Source: an archaeon UBA168 (GTDB taxonomy: Archaea; Thermoproteota; Thermoprotei_A; Marsarchaeales; UBA168). Taken from it: DNA of 9,241 nt. This document shows positions 1 through 6,072 of this stretch, piece by piece (the stretch's first letter is position 1; each line of letters begins with the position of its first letter). The position numbers and the translations under genes were made by a program. A model generated the notes under the pieces. The model saw only the letters and a list, made by a program, of their open reading frames with translations, had not been told where the DNA came from and searched no databases. The stretch covers positions 1,770 to 11,010 of the forward strand of contig DAYW01000004.1 in assembly GCA_002507085.1 (NCBI GenBank). The letters run 5' to 3'.

Positions 1-1055
1 GCGGCAGCTAGGAGCTCGGGTATGCTGGATACCGAGTAAACGAGCACGTGCGAGAACAGCGGAGAAATCCACATGCCGGTTATCATGTTAAGGAAGTTGA
101 CCATGGATAGCGCCAAGGAGAAGTTCTTGGAAATGCTCGACGTGCGCGCGTAGTAGCCGCTGGTGGCGGCAGTTCCAAAGAAGCCGGTGAGGGCCATGGC
201 CGCTATCATGCCGTAAAGACCAAATCCTATAAGGAAGTAGCACGCTGCCGTCACGGCTATCATTCCCACTATGAATGCGCTCTTCCTCTCGCTCCTGTCA
301 TAAAGGGCCGACGCAAGCCCTCCAAAAACGCTGCCCAAGAAGTAAACCGACGTCAGGACCCCTGCTATGGACGGGGAGGCCTTGTAAACGAGCTCCGCGT
401 AAGACGCCATCAGGGTCCCCGCCGCGTACGTCGTCCCCCAAAAACCAGCCGTTGAAAGGCCCAGCACAACCACTGGAAGCTCAAGCGCAAGAGCCGGTCT
501 TGCATCTGATGTCTTGGTCCGGCTCTCGACGGTGAGCAAGTTTTCGAACGCGAGGGCAAGTCCCAACGCCCCGCCCAGCATCGTGGCTGCCCTCCAGCCC
601 AGAGCCACATCCGGCACGCCCCATATGAGCCCCAGAGCCCCTCCAACGTCAAAGGCCGTGTTGTAAATCCCCATTATCAGCCCAGCCCTGTTCTCCCTGC
701 TCTTGAGCAATACCGCAGCGGCAGGCGAGAAGAAGAAGCCAGCTCCAATGCCTGATACAAGCCTAAGCAGAAGCAGCTCGTCGAAGCTCGTGCTAAGGGC
801 CAAAGCCACGTCGGCAAGAGATAAAAGGGACAGACCCGCCACGTAGACAAGCTTCGCTGAGTGCTTTGTGGAAAGTATGCCCGCAGGTATCTGCGCTATG
901 GCTGCCCCCATTATGAAGAAGAAGGGCACGAGTCCTACGCTTGAAGCACCAACTCCCATAGCGGACGCGATGGCCAGAAGCACCGGGGACAGGAAGTACC
1001 ACTGCAGCGCGTAGATCCCGCGCGCAGTCAGTATCGATGGCACCGAACGGTCCAT
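1..1055 (-). CDS. MFS (major facilitator superfamily) permease, C-terminus cut by window edge
   Basis: The reverse strand is open from an ATG at 1055 to the left edge (351 codons, no stop), giving the N-terminal part of a polytopic membrane protein. Hydrophobic helices follow one another at about residues 15-32, 38-60, 68-90, 98-117, 124-146, 155-172, 190-212, 229-250, 259-278 and 280-302, with one more near 316-335. This is a typical 12-TM MFS layout with the last part missing. The loop between helices 8 and 9 carries LYDRSERKS, an MFS motif-A-like signature, after GGLASA; the equivalent N-terminal loop (STKHSAK) is degenerate. The hydrophilic stretch at about 172-188 is the expected central loop. 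The substrate cannot be read from the sequence. The ATG at 1055 is preferred over an in-frame GTG at 1079 because a TATA-like box at 1084-1091 lies about 30 nt upstream of the ATG. The gene is divergent from the glycosyltransferase. The MFS call is firm; transport specificity is unknown. Confidence 0.88.
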   Translation of the reverse strand, partial: MDRSVPSILTARGIYALQWYFLSPVLLAIASAMGVGASSVGLVPFFFIMGAAIAQIPAGILSTKHSAKLVYVAGLSLLSLADVALALSTSFDELLLLRLVSGIGAGFFFSPAAAVLLKSRENRAGLIMGIYNTAFDVGGALGLIWGVPDVALGWRAATMLGGALGLALAFENLLTVESRTKTSDARPALALELPVVVLGLSTAGFWGTTYAAGTLMASYAELVYKASPSIAGVLTSVYFLGSVFGGLASALYDRSERKSAFIVGMIAVTAACYFLIGFGLYGMIAAMALTGFFGTAATSGYYARTSSISKNFSLALSMVNFLNMITGMWISPLFSHVLVYSVSSIPELLAA

Positions 1056-1083
1056 GATGATCTCAAGCCTGAGGAGCACATAA

Positions 1084-1091
1084 CATATAAG
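1084..1091. promoter_or_regulatory. Shared bidirectional TATA-like box
   Basis: The 70-bp gap between the divergent MFS and glycosyltransferase starts contains CATATAAG, part of a near-palindrome (AGCTTATATG on the other strand). It is centred about 33 nt from the MFS ATG and 38 nt from the glycosyltransferase ATG, so either strand could use it, with leaders of only about 6-14 nt. This is inferred from position and composition; no transcription start is visible. Confidence 0.5.
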
Positions 1092-1125
1092 CTTTCGGCG
1101 GACCTTTTCGTCCAGTGGTTAACCG

Positions 1126-2130
1126 ATGCGCGTCCTCTACTTCAGCTCAAGCGTGGGCCTGGGTCACGTAACGCGCGACGTGGTGCTGGCCAAGGAACTG
1201 GCGCAAATGGGCGCCTCGGTCACGTGGGTATCTTCAGGAGCTGCTCTGGCATACCTCAAGCTTAGGGGAGAGAGGACGGCCGCCGTCTCGGATAGGCTAT
1301 TAAGCCTTGGAGACGCCTTCGAATTAGCCCTAGAAAAAGGAAAGGTGAGCCTAGGGCCGCTTTCCCTCTACTCGATCTATAAAACCATGAGGCATAACTC
1401 CGCTGAGCTTTCTTCGTTCGACTTACAAGACTACGATGCCGTGATCGCCGATGAGTTTTGGGAGCTTCTTGGCAGAAAAGTCGAGCGCAGCTTCTTTATA
1501 ACAGACTTCACGCGCTTCAAAGGAAGGTTCAATCCCCTGACGTCTCGCCTCGTTGAGCGGGCGAACTCTTCCCTGGCGCAAAGCCTCAAAGGTTGGAGGG
1601 CCTATTACGTTGGCCTCAGGCCCGAAAGCAACCCCTCTTTTGCCTACTTTGGCCAGATATTCACGGAAAACGCCAGGAAAGCGCTTAAGCTCGGGATCAG
1701 CTCGGGAGGAGGAGCGCTCGTAACTCTCGGCGGCACCAGGGCGGGGCTGAACCTGGCAAAAAAGCTGATGAGGGAGTTCCCACAGGCAAGCGTGCTCAGC
1801 CCCTACCTCACCTCCTCATGGCACGAGCCGTCTGAGCTGCTGCGCTCTGCCGACCTAGTCTTCACCATGTGCGGATACGGAACGCTTCTCGAGGTTGCAG
1901 TACTCAGGAAGAGGGCCATCCTCTTCTATCCCCGCAACGACTTCGAGCAGGAGGACAACGCAGCGCTGTTCGCTTCGAGGAGAGGATACAGGGCTTACCC
2001 CATGGACTCCCTTCCAAAGGACATCGTCTCCGTGGCAAAAAAGGTCATGAGTGAGGATCCCGATCCGCCAGCTTTCACCGACGCCGCCAAGGACGTGGCG
2101 GCAGATATAATCTCGCACGTGCGCGGCTAA
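1126..2130 (+). CDS. GT-B fold glycosyltransferase, MurG/PseG-like
   Basis: A 334-residue protein with the two-domain layout of GT-B enzymes. The N-terminal Rossmann-like half begins MRVLYFSSSVGLGHVTRD, where GLGHVTRD (11-18) matches the glycine-rich GxGHxxR loop of MurG, PseG and related UDP-sugar transferases. The C-terminal half opens with GGGALVTLGGTRAG (194-207), the strand and loop that usually start the nucleotide-sugar domain. It carries MCGYGTLLEVAVLRKRAILF (248-267) followed by PRNDFEQEDNA, like the donor-binding region of MurG/MGT enzymes, where a Glu in the GT..E loop contacts the sugar nucleotide and a Q/N-rich segment follows. There is no signal peptide and no clear membrane helix, so it is probably cytosolic or peripheral. 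Donor and acceptor are unknown; archaeal targets could be surface glycans, glycolipids or sugar precursors. Its stop overlaps the stop of the convergent aldo/keto reductase. Family assignment is good; the specific function is open. Confidence 0.8.
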   Translation: MRVLYFSSSVGLGHVTRDVVLAKELAQMGASVTWVSSGAALAYLKLRGERTAAVSDRLLSLGDAFELALEKGKVSLGPLSLYSIYKTMRHNSAELSSFDLQDYDAVIADEFWELLGRKVERSFFITDFTRFKGRFNPLTSRLVERANSSLAQSLKGWRAYYVGLRPESNPSFAYFGQIFTENARKALKLGISSGGGALVTLGGTRAGLNLAKKLMREFPQASVLSPYLTSSWHEPSELLRSADLVFTMCGYGTLLEVAVLRKRAILFYPRNDFEQEDNAALFASRRGYRAYPMDSLPKDIVSVAKKVMSEDPDPPAFTDAAKDVAADIISHVRG

Positions 2131-3122
2131 GAGCTTAAGATCTCATCGATCGCCTTCATGTCGCCTGCGCTCAGCGAAACGCTTACGGCATCGACGTCTT
2201 CCTCAAGCTCCTCAACGCTTGTTGCCCCTATGAGGGGGACCACCGTTATCCCCAAGTCGATGTTCATGAGCCAAGCGAGGGCAAGCTGGGACAGCTTTAT
2301 CCCCTTCGAGTCCGCGATCTCTTTCAACCTCTTGACCTTTCCCTTGGTCGCTTCCACAAAGTCGACGAGCCCCTTTTCCAGCGTAGCCCTGCTTCCCTCG
2401 GGAACGCCTCCGAGGTATCTTCCGGCGAGCACGCCCTGCGCCAGGGGAACATAGGCCGCAAGGGCCATTTGGTGCTGCCTGGCTACGGGCACCTTGCTCT
2501 GCTCAATTCCCCTCTGCAACATGTTGTAGGCCTCCTGCATTATGCTGAACTTCTCTAAGTTTTTCCTTTCAGCTATCTCCTGAAAGTCGATCATGTCCTG
2601 AGCCGGATGGTTGCTTATCCCCAAGTAATGGACCAGGCCTTCGTGAACCAGGTCGTTGAGGACGCCCAGCGTTTCCTCGTGAGGGGTGAGGTCGTCCCTC
2701 CAGTGAATGTAGTATATGTCCACGTAGTCCATGTTGAGCCTAGACAGCGACTCCCTTATCTGCCACCTTATGTGCTTCCGGGAAAGCCCCTCGCCGTTCG
2801 GGAAGCCAGCCATCCTTGCCCTTACCTTCGTCGCCACCACCAGGCTTTCCCTCTCGTAACCCTTGAGAACGTCTCCAAGTATCCTCTCTGAAGTTCCCGA
2901 GTGGGGGTAATGCGCAGGGGTATCGCTCACGGTTCCCACATACGTGTTCGCCGTGTCAAAGAAGTTTATGCCGAGGTCGATGGCCCTCTTTATTATCTTG
3001 ATGCTCTTCTCCACGTCGACCTTGTGAACTCCATCTGGATAGGTCTCGGGAGAGACGGGCAAGTGCCAAGTCCCATAGGAAATCGCAGAAACCTCAAGGC
3101 CCTTAACGTGAACGTACTTCAT
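2127..3122 (-). CDS. Aldo/keto reductase (NAD(P)H-dependent oxidoreductase)
   Basis: A 331-residue (alpha/beta)8-barrel oxidoreductase. The catalytic tetrad is present: Asp56 and Tyr61 in FFDTANTY, Lys99 in VVATKV, and His140 in IYYIHWRD. The cofactor end shows GISNHPAQ (168-175), then VPLAQGVLAGRY (225-236), and close to the C-terminus PLIGATSVEELEEDV (296-310), the region that binds the adenosine phosphate in this family. Between Tyr61 and Lys99 there is a somewhat long loop (about 62-80). The family reduces aldehydes and ketones with NAD(P)H; the physiological substrate is not readable. Start: the frame stays open upstream to 3170, but the ATG at 3122 gives the usual family N-terminus (MKYVHVKGLEVSAISYGTW) and lies 27 nt below a CCTTTTATT box, consistent with a leaderless mRNA. 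Its first 20 nt overlap the end of the metal-transporter gene. It ends in TAG, sharing bases with the TAA of the convergent glycosyltransferase. Confidence 0.9.
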   Translation of the reverse strand: MKYVHVKGLEVSAISYGTWHLPVSPETYPDGVHKVDVEKSIKIIKRAIDLGINFFDTANTYVGTVSDTPAHYPHSGTSERILGDVLKGYERESLVVATKVRARMAGFPNGEGLSRKHIRWQIRESLSRLNMDYVDIYYIHWRDDLTPHEETLGVLNDLVHEGLVHYLGISNHPAQDMIDFQEIAERKNLEKFSIMQEAYNMLQRGIEQSKVPVARQHQMALAAYVPLAQGVLAGRYLGGVPEGSRATLEKGLVDFVEATKGKVKRLKEIADSKGIKLSQLALAWLMNIDLGITVVPLIGATSVEELEEDVDAVSVSLSAGDMKAIDEILSS

Positions 3123-4365
3123 AAGAAATAATCGCCGTGGAATAAAAGGTTCGTGGGATGGACATGGCAAAGGAGGTTACTGCAAAGGAAAGGATGATTA
3201 CGGCAATCGCCCATGCCGCGATCTGCCTCTTTCTTCCGTTCTTGTACTTTCCCAGCACCCTCTCATCTCCGCTGAGCTTTATCAGAAGGGTTAGAGGAAA
3301 AACCAGCACCAAGCCGTTGAGAGCCATGGCGTCAATCATTATTGGAACCACCTGCCTGAAAGCCGCTATTATGGCTATGGCAGGCATCACCTCCACGAAG
3401 TATATGATGTAGAAGGGGTCGAGAAGCCTCTTGTGGTTCAGGCTTGCCTTCCACCCGAAGTACTCTGAAATACCGTAGGCCGACGCGAGCGATATCGCAA
3501 CCGACGCCAGGAAGCCAGCGGCTACGAGACCAAGGGAGAAAATGACAACGCCAACTTTCCCCGCAAGCTCGTAGAAAACGCTCCCCACTTGGCTCACCGA
3601 TGTGAGTGGCCCGACCCTGGCGGATACGGCGGCGCTGGCCACTATGACGCATATCATGAGGAACTGCGTCGCCACGCTCCCCAGAAGGGTTTCCAGCCTT
3701 TCAGCGGACACGTCAGCTTCTGCCAGCTTCTTGTCAACTACTGCCGACTGCTGGTAAAATATCATGAAGGGCATTATGACGGCGCCGATGTCAGCCGTTG
3801 CCATGAAGGCGAACGAGGGATCCAGGTAGGGCTGAACGGGATTGAGCCCGCTCAAGAGCGCGGACGGGTCTGGCCTCGACATGAAGGCCATTACCACGAA
3901 AAGCAACAGAAACGCGGAGACGAACATCAGGAGCTTTTCCACCTTCTTGTAGCTCTTTGTGAAGACTATCAGCGTGTGAAAGGTAAAGGCCAAGACAAGG
4001 GCATACAGCAAAGGTATGCCGAGGAGCTGAGCGCCCGTTGCTATGCCGGCAAACTCTCCCACGTAGCTGAGCCCGTCAACGAAGAACACGCCCCCCGCGG
4101 TAACCGCGGATGTCCTTTTGCCGTACCTCTCCTTAACGAGCGATATGAACCCCTTGCCGGTGACCGCGCCAAGCCTCCCCGCCATCTCCTGAAACAGGTA
4201 AAGCGGGACGATCAGCACGACCATCAGAAGTATGAGCCTGTAGCCGAACTGCGATCCCGACGCCATGGCCGCGGCCACGCTTGGAGCGTCAAGGTCGGCC
4301 ATCATGGTTATCCAGCCGGGACCAAAAACCGATAGGAAGCCCTTCTCCTTAGAGCGCAAGGTCAT
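3103..4365 (-). CDS. NRAMP-family divalent metal transporter
   Basis: A 420-residue membrane protein with about 11 hydrophobic helices and a cytoplasmic N-terminus. Helix 1 is FGPGWITMMADLDAPSVAAA; its D26-A27-P28-S29 aligns without gaps to the DPGN metal-binding motif of NRAMPs, counting from the shared SQFGY segment. Helix 6 is ADIGAVIMPFMIFYQQS, in which Ala195-x-x-Met198-Pro199 matches the A-x-x-M-P metal-binding motif, but the usual His after MP is Phe. The segments QEMAGRLGAVTGKG (59-72) and QQSAVVDKK (205-213) resemble the divergent NRAMP-related branch more than classical MntH. Expected role: proton-coupled or facilitated import of Mn2+/Fe2+-like ions at the cytoplasmic membrane; selectivity is uncertain given the altered helix-1 motif. 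Its ATG overlaps the regulator's TGA (ATGA) and has a good Shine-Dalgarno site, so the two are translationally coupled. It terminates 19 nt inside the aldo/keto reductase. Confidence 0.88.
   Translation of the reverse strand: MTLRSKEKGFLSVFGPGWITMMADLDAPSVAAAMASGSQFGYRLILLMVVLIVPLYLFQEMAGRLGAVTGKGFISLVKERYGKRTSAVTAGGVFFVDGLSYVGEFAGIATGAQLLGIPLLYALVLAFTFHTLIVFTKSYKKVEKLLMFVSAFLLLFVVMAFMSRPDPSALLSGLNPVQPYLDPSFAFMATADIGAVIMPFMIFYQQSAVVDKKLAEADVSAERLETLLGSVATQFLMICVIVASAAVSARVGPLTSVSQVGSVFYELAGKVGVVIFSLGLVAAGFLASVAISLASAYGISEYFGWKASLNHKRLLDPFYIIYFVEVMPAIAIIAAFRQVVPIMIDAMALNGLVLVFPLTLLIKLSGDERVLGKYKNGRKRQIAAWAIAVIILSFAVTSFAMSIPRTFYSTAIISYEVRSR
3141..3149 (-). promoter_or_regulatory. TATA-like box for the aldo/keto reductase
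   Basis: On the minus strand CCTTTTATT ends 18 nt before the ATG at 3122, its first base 27 nt upstream of the A. No Shine-Dalgarno-like sequence lies between, so a leaderless transcript is likely. The box lies inside the 3' end of the transporter gene, so the reductase can be expressed separately from the regulator-transporter pair. The same motif at the same distance precedes the GH5 gene. Confidence 0.5.
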
Positions 4366-5027
4366 AGGTCACTCTCCAGCGGCACCGCCCTCACTACTTC
4401 GGCCAGCTGCCTCGAAATCCGGAACTCCCTTTCACGGCCGCTCTCGTCTTTTTGACGGACGCGCGGACCATCAGCTTCCTGCTCTACCGATATCAGGGCT
4501 CCGGGCTTAAGCCCAAGCGCCTCAACCGTGTAAAGCGTGTCGAACTCCTCAAACGTTATACGAGTAACCCGGGCGTTCCCGTGAAGCTTAGAAAGCGGCA
4601 GATCTCCCAGTTGGGCAACGCGCCCCTCCTTATCCGGTATCGGGTTTCCGTGAGGGCAGTAGCGCGAGCTTACCTTCTTCTCTATGAGATCCCCTATCTT
4701 ATCGTCGATGGCGTGCTCCAGCACGCGACTTTCCTCGTGGGCCTCCGCCCAGGGCATGCCCAATATATCCGTGAGCAGCAGCTCTGCAAGCCTGTGCTTT
4801 CTCACGATCTTAAGCGCCCTCTGCATGCCCTCGTCGGTCAGCTCGAACGCACCTCTCTTGTTCTTCTTAACCAAGCCCGACGCAGCCATCTTGGCAAGCT
4901 TCTCCTCTACAGAACTCGGGGCTATTTCTAGGATTTGGGCCATCTCGCTGAGCCTTGCCTCTCCGCGGCTCTCCAGCAACTCATACATGGCGAGCAGGTA
5001 GTCCTCGACGGTGATCTCCGGCTGCAT
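4362..5027 (-). CDS. DtxR/MntR-family metal-dependent transcriptional repressor
   Basis: A 221-residue protein with the complete three-domain DtxR plan. Residues about 1-65 form the winged helix-turn-helix (ITVEDYLLAMYEL, then LSEMAQILEIAPSSVEEKL as the HTH). Residues about 66-135 are the dimerisation and metal-binding domain (RKHRLAELLLTDILGM, HEESRVLEHAIDDKI, CPHGNPIP). Residues about 145-221 form a FeoA/SH3-like domain (EALGLKPGALISVEQE). Predicted ligands by alignment with DtxR/MntR: Asp9, His78, Glu82, His97, Glu104 and His105. Asp9 at the position of DtxR Met10 is the manganese-type residue found in MntR. The position equal to DtxR Cys102/MntR Glu99 is Arg101, which is unusual. The gene is first of a two-gene unit with the NRAMP transporter and has a perfect palindromic operator 4 bp upstream, so it probably represses itself and the transporter when metal is plentiful. 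Family confidence is high; Mn versus Fe sensing is inferred. Confidence 0.92.
   Translation of the reverse strand: MQPEITVEDYLLAMYELLESRGEARLSEMAQILEIAPSSVEEKLAKMAASGLVKKNKRGAFELTDEGMQRALKIVRKHRLAELLLTDILGMPWAEAHEESRVLEHAIDDKIGDLIEKKVSSRYCPHGNPIPDKEGRVAQLGDLPLSKLHGNARVTRITFEEFDTLYTVEALGLKPGALISVEQEADGPRVRQKDESGREREFRISRQLAEVVRAVPLESDL
4371..4379 (-). promoter_or_regulatory. Shine-Dalgarno site of the metal transporter
   Basis: On the minus strand GGAGAGTGA lies five bases before the ATG at 4365, inside the regulator's last codons. It differs from the archaeal GGAGGTGA consensus by one inserted base. Together with the ATGA stop/start overlap it supports the chosen start and coupled translation. 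Confidence 0.6.
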
Positions 5028-5031
5028 AACG

Positions 5032-5051
5032 TATTTAGGTATGCCTAAATA
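5032..5051. promoter_or_regulatory. Perfect palindromic DtxR-family operator
   Basis: TATTTAGG-TATG-CCTAAATA is a 20-bp inverted repeat with 8-bp perfect arms. It has the TTAGG...CCTAA half-site character of DtxR/IdeR/SirR-type operators. It lies between base 5 and base 24 upstream of the regulator's ATG and overlaps the predicted TATA element, so a bound repressor would block transcription-factor or polymerase access. Direct sequence observation; the binding protein (the adjacent DtxR homologue) is inferred. Confidence 0.8.
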
Positions 5052-5054
5052 AAG
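5047..5054 (-). promoter_or_regulatory. TATA-like box of the regulator-transporter operon
   Basis: On the minus strand CTTTATTT begins 27 nt upstream of the regulator's ATG at 5027, the leaderless spacing also seen for other lead genes here. It overlaps the distal arm of the operator palindrome. No Shine-Dalgarno sequence lies between box and start codon. Confidence 0.45.
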
Positions 5055-5070
5055 ATTTCTAAATCGGAAA

Positions 5071-6000
5071 TTATATCTTCTTCCCGATAAGCAAAGCCAT
5101 GAATATGGAAGAGGCCACCAGATCGGCCACGCTGCCTGGGCTCCATTCCAAGCTCCTCATCTTTGCATCAAGCTCCTGAACTGCGCGCCTTCCCTCGTCG
5201 GTGCTCAACCCTCCGAGCTCCAGTGCCTCAGCTGCTTCCTCCCTTACCCACGCCATTTTCTTCATGCCGTCGGCGACCTTCTCTCTGATGTCCTCTCCCC
5301 TTCCCGCGGCCCTAGCTATGAACGTGTCTCCGTGATCGACCAGTATCCTTAAGAAAGTGTTAACGCATGCAGCGTTTGGGTCTTCATAAGAAAGATAAAT
5401 GCGGGAACCCTCCAGTGAAATGGGATAACCGGAAGTCACCTCTGCCGCGACCATGTCCCATCCCGAGGAGGCTCTCAGAACGTCGAAAACGCTCAGGCCT
5501 TCCTCTTTCAGCTTCTCCTCGGCGCGCGGGTCGTTTACATCTGGGACGTCTCCTCCCTCGTATTTGCCCAGCGCCTCTCTGTTCATAGAGATCCTTATGG
5601 CTTCGTAAAGCCGAGCAGATTCCTCAGGACCAGCTGTCCTCAAGGACTCCGTGGCAGCAGAACCCAATGAGGCGAGGTCGGTAAAATCACCTATGGCCTG
5701 AGCTTTACCTGCCGCATGCGCTAATGGTAAGAGCGCCATCGCTGTTCCCAAGTGAGTATTGCCTCCAGTTTGCACCGAATAAGAGAGCCTTACGTGCCCC
5801 AAAGTAAGCGATCCGAAGTGGTTATCTCCCAGGGCCGCCTTCCTCAAAAAAGGAAACAGGGATGCTGCGCCTACCATAAAGTGCTCAAAGCGCGTGCCTG
5901 GAAAATCCGCCGTTCTGTGGACGTTGCCTGGCTTTGGCCATCCAGCCAGCTCGAGAAGAGAGGCAGAAACCCCCAAGAAAGCAACCCTATCGGGATCCAT
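5071..6000 (-). CDS. CitG/MdcB-family protein (triphosphoribosyl-dephospho-CoA synthase-like)
   Basis: A 309-residue, mostly alpha-helical protein of the ATP:dephospho-CoA triphosphoribosyltransferase family (COG1767 type). The signature regions are present: LLELAGWPKPGNVHR (15-29) with the PKPGxVxR motif, TGGNTHLGTAMALLPLA (78-94), equivalent to the family's GxNTHxGxxF nucleotide-binding segment, and an acidic/glycine C-terminal helical part. Characterised members make the prosthetic-group precursor 2'-(5''-triphosphoribosyl)-3'-dephospho-CoA for citrate lyase or malonate decarboxylase. No citrate lyase, malonate decarboxylase, CitX or acyl-carrier gene is visible here, and archaeal homologues are often uncharacterised, so that reaction should not be assumed. 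The start ATG at 6000 is the only good one before the divergent GH5 gene; I see no strong Shine-Dalgarno or TATA at standard distance, though GATAAAAGG (6054-6046 on this strand) could serve with a short leader. It ends 43 nt before the DtxR start, same strand, but is separated from it by the operator. Confidence 0.8.
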   Translation of the reverse strand: MDPDRVAFLGVSASLLELAGWPKPGNVHRTADFPGTRFEHFMVGAASLFPFLRKAALGDNHFGSLTLGHVRLSYSVQTGGNTHLGTAMALLPLAHAAGKAQAIGDFTDLASLGSAATESLRTAGPEESARLYEAIRISMNREALGKYEGGDVPDVNDPRAEEKLKEEGLSVFDVLRASSGWDMVAAEVTSGYPISLEGSRIYLSYEDPNAACVNTFLRILVDHGDTFIARAAGRGEDIREKVADGMKKMAWVREEAAEALELGGLSTDEGRRAVQELDAKMRSLEWSPGSVADLVASSIFMALLIGKKI

Positions 6001-6045
6001 AAAACATAGAGGCGCCGGCTATTGGGCGTTCCGCTCTTCGGCAAG

Positions 6046-6054
6046 CCTTTTATC
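6046..6054 (+). promoter_or_regulatory. TATA-like box of the GH5 gene
   Basis: CCTTTTATC begins exactly 27 nt upstream of the ATG at 6073, the same motif and distance as the box before the aldo/keto reductase. The intervening sequence has no Shine-Dalgarno site, pointing to a leaderless mRNA and supporting 6073 as the start. Read on the other strand (GATAAAAGG) it might also serve the divergent CitG-like gene. Confidence 0.5.
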
Positions 6055-6072
6055 TTACGGCCTGCAGGCGGC

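Noticed and set aside
3103..3170. Possible frameshift at the NRAMP 3' end, and a longer aldo/keto reductase start at 3170
   Set aside because: The NRAMP tail is short and not clearly wrong. The extra N-terminal residues of the reductase (MPCPSHEPFIPRRLFL) are not family-like, and the ATG at 3122 fits both family and promoter.
3589..4335. 248-codon open frame on the plus strand
   Set aside because: It lies wholly antisense to the NRAMP gene, which has clear helices and metal motifs. Its own sequence is rich in His, Gly and Arg with no recognisable domain.
4452..4931. 159-codon open frame on the plus strand
   Set aside because: Antisense to the well-supported DtxR-family regulator; no family features and no plausible promoter.
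5054..5065. Second short inverted repeat GATTT-CT-AAATC next to the operator
   Set aside because: The arms are only 5 bp, AT-rich, and lack the GG/CC half-site of the main palindrome; likely chance in an AT-rich promoter.
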